Part shown: piece after piece, positions 53,865-62,059 of the stretch
Position numbering within the stretch: position 1 is the stretch's first letter
Layout of the letters: each line of letters begins with the position of its first letter
Assembly (NCBI RefSeq): GCF_001592125.1
Contig: NZ_BCWI01000013.1
Location: 55,265 to 119,264, forward strand
Source of the DNA: Microbacterium hominis NBRC 15708
GTDB taxonomy: Bacteria; Actinomycetota; Actinomycetes; Actinomycetales; Microbacteriaceae
DNA length: 64,000 nucleotides
Direction of reading: 5' to 3'
The notes under the pieces: model-generated
Told to the model about the DNA's origin: nothing
The model's input: the letters and a program-made list of their open reading frames with translations, nothing else
Database searches by the model: none
Translations under genes and position numbers: made by a program

Positions 53865-56731
53865 TGACCAGCCCCGCGCAGGACGTCGGCGTCGAGCTCG
53901 AAGAGGTGGATCCGGCCGTCGGCCTCCGCGCCGACGAGGTCGCCGCGCGCATCGCGGACGGGCGCTCCAACGCCTATCGGGCCGAGACGAGCCGCAGCGC
54001 CGCCAGCATCGTGCGCGCGAACGTGTTCACCCTCTTCAACGGCATCGTCTTCGCGTGCTTCGGCATCCTGTTCGCCCTCGGCCGCTGGCAGGACGCCCTC
54101 TTCGGCTTCGCGGCGGTGGCCAACGCCGTCATCGGCTCGGTGCAGGAGTTCCGCGCGAAGGCCGCGCTCGACAAGCTCGCGCTGCTCAACGCCGCCGCCG
54201 CGCGCGTGCGCCGCGACGGGACCGAGCAGGAGGTGGCGCAGACGGAGGTGGTGCTGGGCGACATCCTGGTGCTGCGCGCCGGTGACCAGGTGCCGGCCGA
54301 TGCCCGGATCGTGGGCTCGCGCGGCCTGCAGATCGACGAGTCGATGCTGACCGGCGAGTCGGATGCCGTGGACAAGCGCCTCGGCGACGAAGCGCTGTCC
54401 GGGTCGATCGTCGTCGGCGGCGACGGCGACGCGCAGGTCATCCGCGTCGGGGCCGACGCCTACGCGAACGCGTTCGCCGACGAGGCGAAGCGGTTCTCGC
54501 TGGTGGGCTCCGAACTGCGCGACTCGATCAACCGCGTGCTCACCTGGGTCGGGTGGGGGATCGGCCCGATCGGACTGCTCGTGTTGAACGCCCAGATGCA
54601 GGTCGCGGGCGGCTGGCGCGTCGCGTGGGAGACCGGCTCGTGGGTGCAGGCGGTGGTGAACACGATCGCCTCGCTCACCGCGATGATCCCGCTCGGGCTC
54701 GTGCTGATGACGTCGATCACCTTCGCGGTGGGCGCCGCACGCTTGGCCGCCCGACAGGTGCTCGTCAACGAGCTGCCCGCCGTGGAGGGCCTCGCCCGGG
54801 TCGACGTCATCTGCCTGGACAAGACGGGCACGCTCACCGAGGGCGAGATCGTCTACGACGACGCGTTCCTGCTCGACGAGGTCGACGGCTGGCGCCGCAC
54901 GCTGGGCTGGTACGGCGCCGCGCCCGACGCCAACGCGACCGCACGCACCCTGCGCGAGCCGTTCGCCGCCGAAGCCGCCGCGCGCCCCCGCGTGGCGGCG
55001 GAGACCATCGCGTTCTCGTCGGCCCGCAAATGGAGCGCCGTCTCGTTCGACGCCGACGGCGACGCCGCCGGCACGTGGGTGCTCGGTGCGCCGGAGATGG
55101 TGTTCGGCGCGGCCGCGAGCGACGTCGCCGACCCGCTCGGCTCCGCGGTGGTCGCGCGCGCCTCCACCGGCCGCCGCACCCTCGTGCTCGCGTATGCGGC
55201 GAGCGTGCTCAGCGCCGACGACGCCGAGCACGAGCGACTGCCCGAGGGGCTCGGGCCCGTGGCGGTGCTGACCTTCCGCGAGAAGGTGCGCGCCGACGCC
55301 GCCCAGACGCTCGAGTACTTCCGCGCCCAGGGGGTCGGCATCCGCATCATCTCCGGCGACAACCCGCGCACGGTCGCGGCTATCGCGCGCGAGGTCGGCG
55401 TGGATGCCGCGGAGGGTTACGACGCCCGCGAGCTCCCCGACGACGACGCCGCGCTCGCCGAGGTGCTGGAGCAGCACACCGTCTTCGGTCGGGTGAGCCC
55501 CGATCAGAAGAAGCGGATGGTCGTCGCGCTGCAGTCGAACGGGCACACCGTCGCCATGACCGGCGACGGGGTCAACGACGCGCTCGCGATCAAGACGGCC
55601 GACATCGGCATCGCGATGAACTCGGGCGCCGCGGCCACGAAGGCCGTCGCCCGCCTCGTGCTGCTCGACGGGCGCTTCTCGCACCTTCCCGACGTCGTCG
55701 CCGAGGGGCGGCAGGTGATCGCGAACATCGAGCGCGTCTCGATGCTGTTCCTCACCAAGACCACGTACGCGACCCTGCTGGCGCTGCTCTTCGGGCTCCT
55801 GCTGCTCGAGTTCCCCTTCCTGCCGCGGCAGCTGTCCATCACCGACGGGCTGACGATCGGCATCCCCGCCTTCTTCCTCGCCCTGATGCCGAACGCGCAG
55901 CGCTACATCCCCGGGTTCCTGCGTCGCTCGCTGAGCTTCGCGATCCCGACCGGGGTCATCGTGGCGCTGACCCTCACCGCGTACACGCTCGTCGTCCGCG
56001 GCGCGGGCATCGAGGTCGACGAGCTGCGCACGGGCGCCACCATCATCCTCGCCGTCGTCGGCATCTGGATCCTCGCCGTGCTCAGCCGCCCGCTCAACCG
56101 CTACAAGGGCGCCGTCGTCGGGGGGATGTTCGTCGCCCTCGTCGTCATCTTCTCCGTCGCGCTGTCGCGGTCGTTCTTCCTGCTGGTCGATCCCGGCCAG
56201 GTCACCGCGGTCGTGGTGACCGGCGCGTGCGTGGCCGCGATCGTGCTGATCGAGGTCGTGCGCGCGATCCAGCGCCGCTACGTCGCGCGCGCCCTCGCCG
56301 ATGCGGCTCCGGCGCATGCCGTCTCGCACACGCGGGAGGTCTCGCGTCCGGTGCCGGTCACGATCGCCGTCGCGCTGGTCTACCTCGGTGGTCTGGCCAG
56401 CGCCATGTTCGGCATCCTGTTCCTGCTCAGCCGCTACGACGTGCCGGGGTCGATGGTGATGAGCGTGTCGCTGATCGGTGTCGGGATCGTGCTGTTCGGC
56501 CTGCTGTCCGTGGCCGCCGCGTCGGGGCTGGCCCGGGGCAGCGGGCTGTCGCGGCTGTTCGTGAGCGTGCTCGCCCTGGCGCTGATCGCGCTGCAGGCGT
56601 GGAGCCTCGCGGTCGACCACGACTGGGACGGGTGGTCGCTCGCCCAGATCGCCGTCCACGCGCTCGTGCTCGCCGCGCTGTGGGCGCCTCCCGCGCACCG
56701 CTTCTTCCGGCCCGTGCTCCACGCGAGCTGA
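53864..56731 (+). CDS. P-type cation-transporting ATPase (CtpE-like)
   Basis: 955 residues. Phosphorylation site D319 in CLDKTGTLTEG; TGESDAV (actuator TGES) and TGDGVNDALAIKTADIGIAM hinge complete the core. About ten membrane spans, five of them after the hinge. The TM4 proline motif is PLGL (residues 276-279); the CtpE group usually has PEGL, so a metal-ligand Glu is replaced by Leu. CtpE imports Ca2+ in mycobacteria, but the substitution makes the ion uncertain. No N-terminal metal-binding domain. The amidohydrolase starts 12 nt after the stop. Confidence 0.85.
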   Translation: MTSPAQDVGVELEEVDPAVGLRADEVAARIADGRSNAYRAETSRSAASIVRANVFTLFNGIVFACFGILFALGRWQDALFGFAAVANAVIGSVQEFRAKAALDKLALLNAAAARVRRDGTEQEVAQTEVVLGDILVLRAGDQVPADARIVGSRGLQIDESMLTGESDAVDKRLGDEALSGSIVVGGDGDAQVIRVGADAYANAFADEAKRFSLVGSELRDSINRVLTWVGWGIGPIGLLVLNAQMQVAGGWRVAWETGSWVQAVVNTIASLTAMIPLGLVLMTSITFAVGAARLAARQVLVNELPAVEGLARVDVICLDKTGTLTEGEIVYDDAFLLDEVDGWRRTLGWYGAAPDANATARTLREPFAAEAAARPRVAAETIAFSSARKWSAVSFDADGDAAGTWVLGAPEMVFGAAASDVADPLGSAVVARASTGRRTLVLAYAASVLSADDAEHERLPEGLGPVAVLTFREKVRADAAQTLEYFRAQGVGIRIISGDNPRTVAAIAREVGVDAAEGYDARELPDDDAALAEVLEQHTVFGRVSPDQKKRMVVALQSNGHTVAMTGDGVNDALAIKTADIGIAMNSGAAATKAVARLVLLDGRFSHLPDVVAEGRQVIANIERVSMLFLTKTTYATLLALLFGLLLLEFPFLPRQLSITDGLTIGIPAFFLALMPNAQRYIPGFLRRSLSFAIPTGVIVALTLTAYTLVVRGAGIEVDELRTGATIILAVVGIWILAVLSRPLNRYKGAVVGGMFVALVVIFSVALSRSFFLLVDPGQVTAVVVTGACVAAIVLIEVVRAIQRRYVARALADAAPAHAVSHTREVSRPVPVTIAVALVYLGGLASAMFGILFLLSRYDVPGSMVMSVSLIGVGIVLFGLLSVAAASGLARGSGLSRLFVSVLALALIALQAWSLAVDHDWDGWSLAQIAVHALVLAALWAPPAHRFFRPVLHAS

Positions 56732-56743
56732 GAGAGGATCGAC

Positions 56744-58414
56744 ATGAGCGAGCTCATCGTGACCGGCGGAGCGGTGTTCGACGGCGTGCAGCGCATCGAC
56801 GCAGAGGCCGTGGGCGTGCGCGATGGCGTCATCGTCGCCGTCGGCGCGCGCGACGAGGTGCGCCGCGGGCTGCCGCACGCCGACGAGCTGGATGCCGCGG
56901 GCGGTCTCATCGCGCCCTCCTTCGCCGATGCGCACGTGCACCTCGGCCTCGTCGCCCTGGAGGGCCTCGACTGCACCCTCGACGACACCGGCTCGGAGCG
57001 GGGATGCCTCGAGCGCATCCGCGCGCACGCCGAGGCGCTCGCCGACCCGCAGGCGTGGGTGCGCGGAGGCGGCTGGCGCGCCGAGTGGTTCGCCGGCGGC
57101 ACGCCCTCGCGCGCGGCGCTCGACGCCGTCGTGCCCGACCGTCCGGTGCTGCTGCTCGACAGCGACCGGCACGGCGCGTGGGCCAACTCGCGCGCCCTCG
57201 CCCTCGCCGGGATCGACCGGACCACGCCTGACCCGCCCGACGGGCGCATCGTGCGGGATGCCGACGGCGAGCCGCAGGGCACCCTGAGAGAGGGCGCCGT
57301 CGACCTGGTGGGCCGCATCGCCCCGCAGCCGGGCCCCGACGCGCTCGCCCCCGGCATCCGGACGGCCGCCGACCATCTGCTCTCCCTCGGCGTGACGGGC
57401 TGGCAGGAGGCGGCGCTCGCCTCGTTCGGCAGCATCCCGGACTTCACCGACGCGTACCTCCTCGCGCGCGCCGCGGGCATGCGCGGGCGCCCCACCGGTG
57501 CGGTCTGGGTGCCGCGGGACCTGACGGTCGACGCCGTCGCGGACTTCGTCGCCGGCCTGCGGGAGCGCGCCGATCGAGCGGATGCCACGGGTTTCCCCAC
57601 CCGCACGGCCAAGCTCATGCTCGACGGCATCGTCGAGTCGGAGACGGCCGCACTTCGCGGGGGCTACCCGGACGGATCGCGCGGGCTCAGCTACTTCCCC
57701 GACGAGGTCGTCCACGCCGTCGTCGCGCAGGTGAACGCGGCCGGCATCCCGGTGCACGTGCACGCCATCGGCGACGCCGCGGTCGCCCAGGCGCTGGACG
57801 CCTTCGCCGCGGCGGGGCCCGCACCCCACGGCGTGCGCAACCACATCGCGCACGTGCAGGTCGTCGATCCCGCCGACGTCCCGCGGTTCGCCGCGACCGG
57901 GACGACCGTCAACGCGCAGGCGCTCTGGGCGTGCCGCAGCGAGGTGATGCGCACCGTCACCGCTCCGCTGCTCGGTCCGCAGCGCAGCGCGTGGCAGTTC
58001 CCGTTCGGGTCGCTGTGGCGCTCGGGCGCGGCGCTGGCGATGGGATCGGACTGGCCCGTGTCGGCGCCCGATCCGTGGGCCGCGATCGGCGTCGCCGTCA
58101 CGCGGAGGGAGGCGGACCATCCCGACGTCGACCCGCTGGGCGCCGACGAGTCCCTGCCGCTGGCGGTGGCCCTCGCGGCGTACACGAGCGGCTCGCACGC
58201 GCTCATCGGCGACGGGGCGGCGGGCCGGATCCGCGTCGGCGCCGCCGCCGACCTGGCGATCGCCGACCGTGACCCGTTCGCCGGCGCCGACGACGAGATC
58301 GCCCGTACCCGGAACGCATGGACGATCGCGGCCGGGCACGTCATCGACGCGCGGCGGCACTCCGGCGCCGCCTCCGCCGACGTCTCGGCGCAGGCCTGTC
58401 CCGCCTGCGCCTGA
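56744..58414 (+). CDS. YtcJ-like metal-dependent amidohydrolase
   Basis: 556 residues. First metal motif H64-x-H66 in FADAHVHLGL; KLMLDGIVESETAAL, VHVHAIGDAAV and MGSDWPVSAPDPWAAI (late Asp) belong to the YtcJ family. TIM-barrel hydrolase with unknown amide/ester substrate. Probably in one transcript with the ATPase (12-nt gap). Confidence 0.83.
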   Translation: MSELIVTGGAVFDGVQRIDAEAVGVRDGVIVAVGARDEVRRGLPHADELDAAGGLIAPSFADAHVHLGLVALEGLDCTLDDTGSERGCLERIRAHAEALADPQAWVRGGGWRAEWFAGGTPSRAALDAVVPDRPVLLLDSDRHGAWANSRALALAGIDRTTPDPPDGRIVRDADGEPQGTLREGAVDLVGRIAPQPGPDALAPGIRTAADHLLSLGVTGWQEAALASFGSIPDFTDAYLLARAAGMRGRPTGAVWVPRDLTVDAVADFVAGLRERADRADATGFPTRTAKLMLDGIVESETAALRGGYPDGSRGLSYFPDEVVHAVVAQVNAAGIPVHVHAIGDAAVAQALDAFAAAGPAPHGVRNHIAHVQVVDPADVPRFAATGTTVNAQALWACRSEVMRTVTAPLLGPQRSAWQFPFGSLWRSGAALAMGSDWPVSAPDPWAAIGVAVTRREADHPDVDPLGADESLPLAVALAAYTSGSHALIGDGAAGRIRVGAAADLAIADRDPFAGADDEIARTRNAWTIAAGHVIDARRHSGAASADVSAQACPACA

Positions 58415-58418
58415 GGTC

Positions 58419-59093
58419 TCAGCCGGTGCAGCCCAGGCCGGCGCGCAGCGAGGTCATCAGGTCGATCTCGGCGGACTGGGTGTCGATGACGCCCTGGGCC
58501 ACCGTGAGCGCACGCGGCTCGTGTCCGAGCTGCAGCAGCGCCTGAGCCATGGGCAGCGCCCCCTGGTGGTGCCGGATCATCAGCCCCAGGAACGTGCAGT
58601 CCGCCGCGGTACCCGTCTGCGCGCGCAGCGCGGCGAGCTCGTCCGCACTGGCCATGCCCATCTGCGTCATCAGTTCGGCCTCGGACGGGCGGGCCGCACC
58701 CGTGCCGGCGTGCTGGTGCGAGGTGTCCGCGGCATCCATCCACCCCATCAGCGGGCCGCCCGCCTGCGGCAGCCCCCACTTCACGAGCCAATCGTAGAAC
58801 TCGCCCTTCTGCGCCGACTGCGTCGTGGCGATGTCGTAGGCGAGCACGCGCACGTCGTCGTTGCGGGTCGTGCGGTAGATGTCCATCGCCATCTCGACGG
58901 CCTGACCGTGGTGCACCTGCATGTCGCGGGCGAACCCCGCCTCGGGCGAGTCGGATGCGGGGGCCGCCGCGGCCGCCGAGGCGCCGAACGTGGAGAATCG
59001 TCCGATCGCGAAGGCGAGGCCCGCGATCGCGAGGGCGACGATGAGCACCGCCCACCAGGGCGGCAGGGCGCGCGTCGAGGCGGGGGCGGTCAC
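58419..59093 (-). CDS. DUF305 domain protein
   Basis: 224 residues. N-terminal membrane anchor (WAVLIVALAIAGLAFAIG), then the DUF305 ferritin-like helices with FARDMQVHHGQAVEMAMDIY and FLGLMIRHHQGALPMAQ, which hold the conserved His pairs. GTG start overlaps the preceding DUF3105 stop. Outside-facing; function unknown, related proteins are linked with copper. Confidence 0.83.
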   Translation of the reverse strand: MTAPASTRALPPWWAVLIVALAIAGLAFAIGRFSTFGASAAAAAPASDSPEAGFARDMQVHHGQAVEMAMDIYRTTRNDDVRVLAYDIATTQSAQKGEFYDWLVKWGLPQAGGPLMGWMDAADTSHQHAGTGAARPSEAELMTQMGMASADELAALRAQTGTAADCTFLGLMIRHHQGALPMAQALLQLGHEPRALTVAQGVIDTQSAEIDLMTSLRAGLGCTG

Positions 59094-59806
59094 GACCGCT
59101 TGCCGGGACCGTCGATCGCGCCGGTGCACGCGGCGCCGGGCTCGGGCACGTTCTGGTTGCGCCAGTACTCCTCGAAGAAGGTCGGGATGCGGCTGTCGGT
59201 CGCGCTGTCGAGCTTCAGCTGCGCGTTCCAGGCGCTGAGCACGATGGGGGTCGGCAGCCCCTCGTACGGCGAGAGGATGACGTACGTCGACGGCAGCTGG
59301 GCCTTGAGCGCGTCGAGGTCGGCGCCGCTGACCTGGGTGGCGTCGTAGGTGACCCAGACCGCGCCGTGCTCGAGCGAGTGCACCGCGTTTTCGTTGGTCT
59401 GCGGCTGGTCGTAGATGCCGCAGTTGAGCCAGTACTGGTTGTGGGGGCCGCCGGCGGGCGGGTTCTGGGGATAGTCGACGGTGCCCGCGACGTGCTGCGT
59501 CTCGTTGGTGAAGGTCTCGACGCCCTCGATCGTCGCGCCCGTCCCACCGGCCTGGTAGGTCGCGGCGCGCGGGGCGAAGACGATCGAGGCCGCGATCACC
59601 GCGACGACCGCGACGGCGGCGACGCTGCCGACGACCCACCAGGTGAGGCGGCTGCGCCGGCGTCGCGCGAGCTGTCGCTGGTACTCGGCCAGCTTCTCCT
59701 GCTTCTGCTGCTCACGCTGCTGCTTGACGGTGAGCTCGATCTTGGCCTGCGTCGCGGGGTTGCCGCTGGCGCGCTTGCCGCGGGGGGTGGAGGGCGTCGG
59801 GGTCAT
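59090..59806 (-). CDS. DUF3105 domain protein
   Basis: 238 residues. Basic/coiled N-terminal half (KQQREQQKQEKLAEYQRQLARRRRSR), one membrane span (WWVVGSVAAVAVVAVIAASIVF), then an extracytoplasmic DUF3105 domain (PPAGGPHNQYWLNCGIYDQPQTNENAVHSLEHGAVWVTYD with a conserved His-rich stretch). Pairs with the DUF305 gene in actinobacteria; role unknown. Confidence 0.84.
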   Translation of the reverse strand: MTPTPSTPRGKRASGNPATQAKIELTVKQQREQQKQEKLAEYQRQLARRRRSRLTWWVVGSVAAVAVVAVIAASIVFAPRAATYQAGGTGATIEGVETFTNETQHVAGTVDYPQNPPAGGPHNQYWLNCGIYDQPQTNENAVHSLEHGAVWVTYDATQVSGADLDALKAQLPSTYVILSPYEGLPTPIVLSAWNAQLKLDSATDSRIPTFFEEYWRNQNVPEPGAACTGAIDGPGKRS

Positions 59807-59919
59807 GGAGAGGTCCTCGGCTCGGGGGCGGGCGGGGCCGGTCCGGGAGGGAGCGACCTTTCGATCGTATGCGCACGCATGACTCCGAGTCTGGGGAAAA
59901 GGTTAGGATCGGAACCGGC

Positions 59920-59933
59920 TCGAATCGTTTCGA
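59920..59933. promoter_or_regulatory. Possible operator ahead of the MFS gene
   Basis: TCGAATCGTTTCGA, palindromic except one central pair, lying after TAGGAT (59904-59909, a possible -10). The gap 59807-60050 has no other gene; most of the remainder is GC-rich leader. Confidence 0.35.
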
Positions 59934-60050
59934 GTCCTCACCGCCGATGTCGTCCCGCCTCGCTCGGCGCCGCGACACCTCCTCGGCCGCCGCGGCGGGC
60001 CTCGCCCGCCCCCGCCCGCTCCGCCCTTCGCCCCCACCCGTCTGGAAACC

Positions 60051-61382
60051 GTGCGCGACAACTCCGCCTCCCGCCCCGCCTCCGCCGCCGCCGAGCGCAC
60101 CGCCACCGGTGCGATCCGCACGTTGGGCCCGCATCCCGCGACGGCGCCCGTCGTCCTGCACCCGGGAGATGCGATCTCCACGCCGCGACGCGTGGTCTAC
60201 ATCATCCTGCTCGGCGCTCTCACGGCCCTCGGGCCGTTCACGATCGACCTGTACCTGCCGGCCTTCCCGACGCTGCAGGCCGACTTCCGCACCTCCGCGG
60301 CCGCGATCCAGCTGACCCTGACCGGCACCATGGTGGGCTTCGCGCTGGGCCAGCTGATCGTCGGGCCGCTCAGCGACAAGGTCGGGCGCCGCCTGCCCCT
60401 GCTCGCCGTCACGGCGCTGCACGTCGTGGCGAGCGTCGCGGCCGCGCTGGCCCCCGACCTGACGCTGCTCGCGATCGCCCGGGTGTTCATGGGCGTCGGC
60501 GCCGCGGCGGGCGGCGTCGTGGCGATGGCGATCGTGCGGGACCTGTTCGGCGGGCGCCGGCTGGTCGTCATGCTGAGCCGGCTCGCCCTCGTCTCCGGCG
60601 CGGCGCCCGTCGTCGCGCCGCTGATCGGATCGGCGCTGCTCACGGTCATGCCCTGGCGCGGCATCTTCGTGGTGCTCGCCGTGTACGGCGCCGTCATGCT
60701 CGTGGCGGCGATCGCGCTCGTGCCGGAGACCCTGCCCGCGGCACGACGCCGCGAGCGCGGAGCGACCACGGTGCTGCAGCGCTACCGAGCCGTGTTCAGC
60801 GACCGGGTGTTCGTGGGCGTGCTGATCATCGGCGGCATGTCGTTCAGCGGTCTGTTCTCCTACCTCTCCTCCTCGTCGTTCCTCTTCCAGGAGACCTACG
60901 GCTTCGACGCCCAGCAGTACGGCCTGCTGTTCGCGGCCAACTCCCTCGGTCTGGTCATCGGCGTCCAGGTGGCCGCACGGCTGGCGGCGCGCTTCGGACC
61001 GCAGTGGGTGCTCGCCGTCTCGACCGGCGTGCTGGTGCTCGCGGCCGTGGCGATCATCGTCCTCGACCAGCTCGGGCTCGGACTCTGGGGCACGATGGTG
61101 CCGCTGTTCGTCTTCATGACGGCGTGCGGGTTCACCTTCCCCTGCGTCCAGGTGCTCGCACTCGACCGGCACGGCAAGGCGGCCGGCACCGCGGCATCCA
61201 TCCTCGGAGCGACCAACTTCGGCGTCGCGGGGCTCATCTCGCCGATCGTCGGCTGGGTGGCCAAGGATGCCGGGATCACCGCGACCACCATGGCCTCGGT
61301 GATGGTCGGCTGCGCGCTCATCGGCTGCACCGCGCTGTGGGCGATCGTGCGGCCGTGGACGGTCGCGCGCCTCACGCCGTAG
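60051..61382 (+). CDS. MFS drug-resistance transporter (Bcr/CflA, DHA1 family)
   Basis: 443 residues, 12 spans. Motif GPFTIDLYLPAFPTLQADFRTSAAAIQLTLTGTMVGFALGQLIVGPLSDKVGRR identifies the Bcr/CflA branch; antibiotic or sulfonamide efflux is known in the family. GTG start 60051 follows a ~140-nt leader without a strong SD, so the exact start is uncertain. Confidence 0.88.
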   Translation: MRDNSASRPASAAAERTATGAIRTLGPHPATAPVVLHPGDAISTPRRVVYIILLGALTALGPFTIDLYLPAFPTLQADFRTSAAAIQLTLTGTMVGFALGQLIVGPLSDKVGRRLPLLAVTALHVVASVAAALAPDLTLLAIARVFMGVGAAAGGVVAMAIVRDLFGGRRLVVMLSRLALVSGAAPVVAPLIGSALLTVMPWRGIFVVLAVYGAVMLVAAIALVPETLPAARRRERGATTVLQRYRAVFSDRVFVGVLIIGGMSFSGLFSYLSSSSFLFQETYGFDAQQYGLLFAANSLGLVIGVQVAARLAARFGPQWVLAVSTGVLVLAAVAIIVLDQLGLGLWGTMVPLFVFMTACGFTFPCVQVLALDRHGKAAGTAASILGATNFGVAGLISPIVGWVAKDAGITATTMASVMVGCALIGCTALWAIVRPWTVARLTP

Positions 61383-61408
61383 CGGATGCCGTCGGGCACA
61401 ATGGGGCG

Positions 61409-62053
61409 ATGAGAGCACCGACCGACGACGACCTCACCACCGTCGCGCTGCAGCGCCTCGTCGCGGGGGTGCTGCTGATCGCCGCCACGGTGTGGCTCGG
61501 CATCCAGGTGGTCGTCGAGGCCGACGTCAACGTGGACGAGTGGTGGAACGTGTTCGTCGACCGCTTCGCCTTCCTCGATCCGGCGGCCCTGGCGATGAAC
61601 TTCCTCGGCGGGGGCTGGTTCGCGACCTTCGTCGTGCCGCTCGGCGGCGTCGCCCTCCTGCTGGTGCTGCGCCGCCCGCGCGGCGCGCTGTTCGTCGTCG
61701 TCGCCTCGGTCGGCAGCGTCGCGCTCGTCCAGCTGCTGAAGGCGCTGTTCGGCCGCGCCCGTCCCGAGGACATGATCGTGTTCTCCGACCACGGCTCGTT
61801 CCCCTCCGGCCACACCGGCAACGCGGCCACGGTCGCCACGATCGCCGTCATCCTCTTCCCCCGGGTCGCCGTCGCCGTCGTCGGCGGCGCGTGGGTGTTC
61901 GCGATGGCGTTCAGCCGCACCCAGGTGCACGCGCACTGGCTGAGCGACACCGTCGGCGGCGCCCTCGTCGGCGTCGGCGCCACCCTCGTCGTCGCGGCCG
62001 CCTTCACGCGTGTGCTGGACCGTGAGAGCGAGCGGGTCCGCTCGCTAGGCTGA
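61409..62053 (+). CDS. PAP2-superfamily membrane phosphatase
   Basis: 214 residues with about five to six spans. All three motifs are present: KALFGRARP, PSGH (FPSGHTGNAATV) and SRTQVHAHWLSDTVGG with catalytic His. Hydrolyses lipid or undecaprenyl diphosphates. Followed by the HerA-like gene after 5 bp. Confidence 0.9.
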   Translation: MRAPTDDDLTTVALQRLVAGVLLIAATVWLGIQVVVEADVNVDEWWNVFVDRFAFLDPAALAMNFLGGGWFATFVVPLGGVALLLVLRRPRGALFVVVASVGSVALVQLLKALFGRARPEDMIVFSDHGSFPSGHTGNAATVATIAVILFPRVAVAVVGGAWVFAMAFSRTQVHAHWLSDTVGGALVGVGATLVVAAAFTRVLDRESERVRSLG

Positions 62054-62059
62054 GCGCCA
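62046..62059 (+). promoter_or_regulatory. -10 and leaderless start of the HerA-like gene
   Basis: TAGGCT (62046-62051) seven bases before ATG 62059; it lies inside the last codons of the PAP2 gene. Confidence 0.5.

Noticed and set aside
52709..58360. A 1883-residue open frame on the minus strand
   Set aside because: It is antisense to two permeases, the ATPase and the amidohydrolase, is Arg/His/Asp-rich with no recognisable domain, and is an artefact of high GC third positions.
59869..60315. Small plus-strand frame before the Bcr/CflA transporter, possible leader peptide
   Set aside because: Different frame from the transporter, Pro/Arg-rich, no SD. It overlaps the real gene by 265 bp, so it is more likely a GC shadow.
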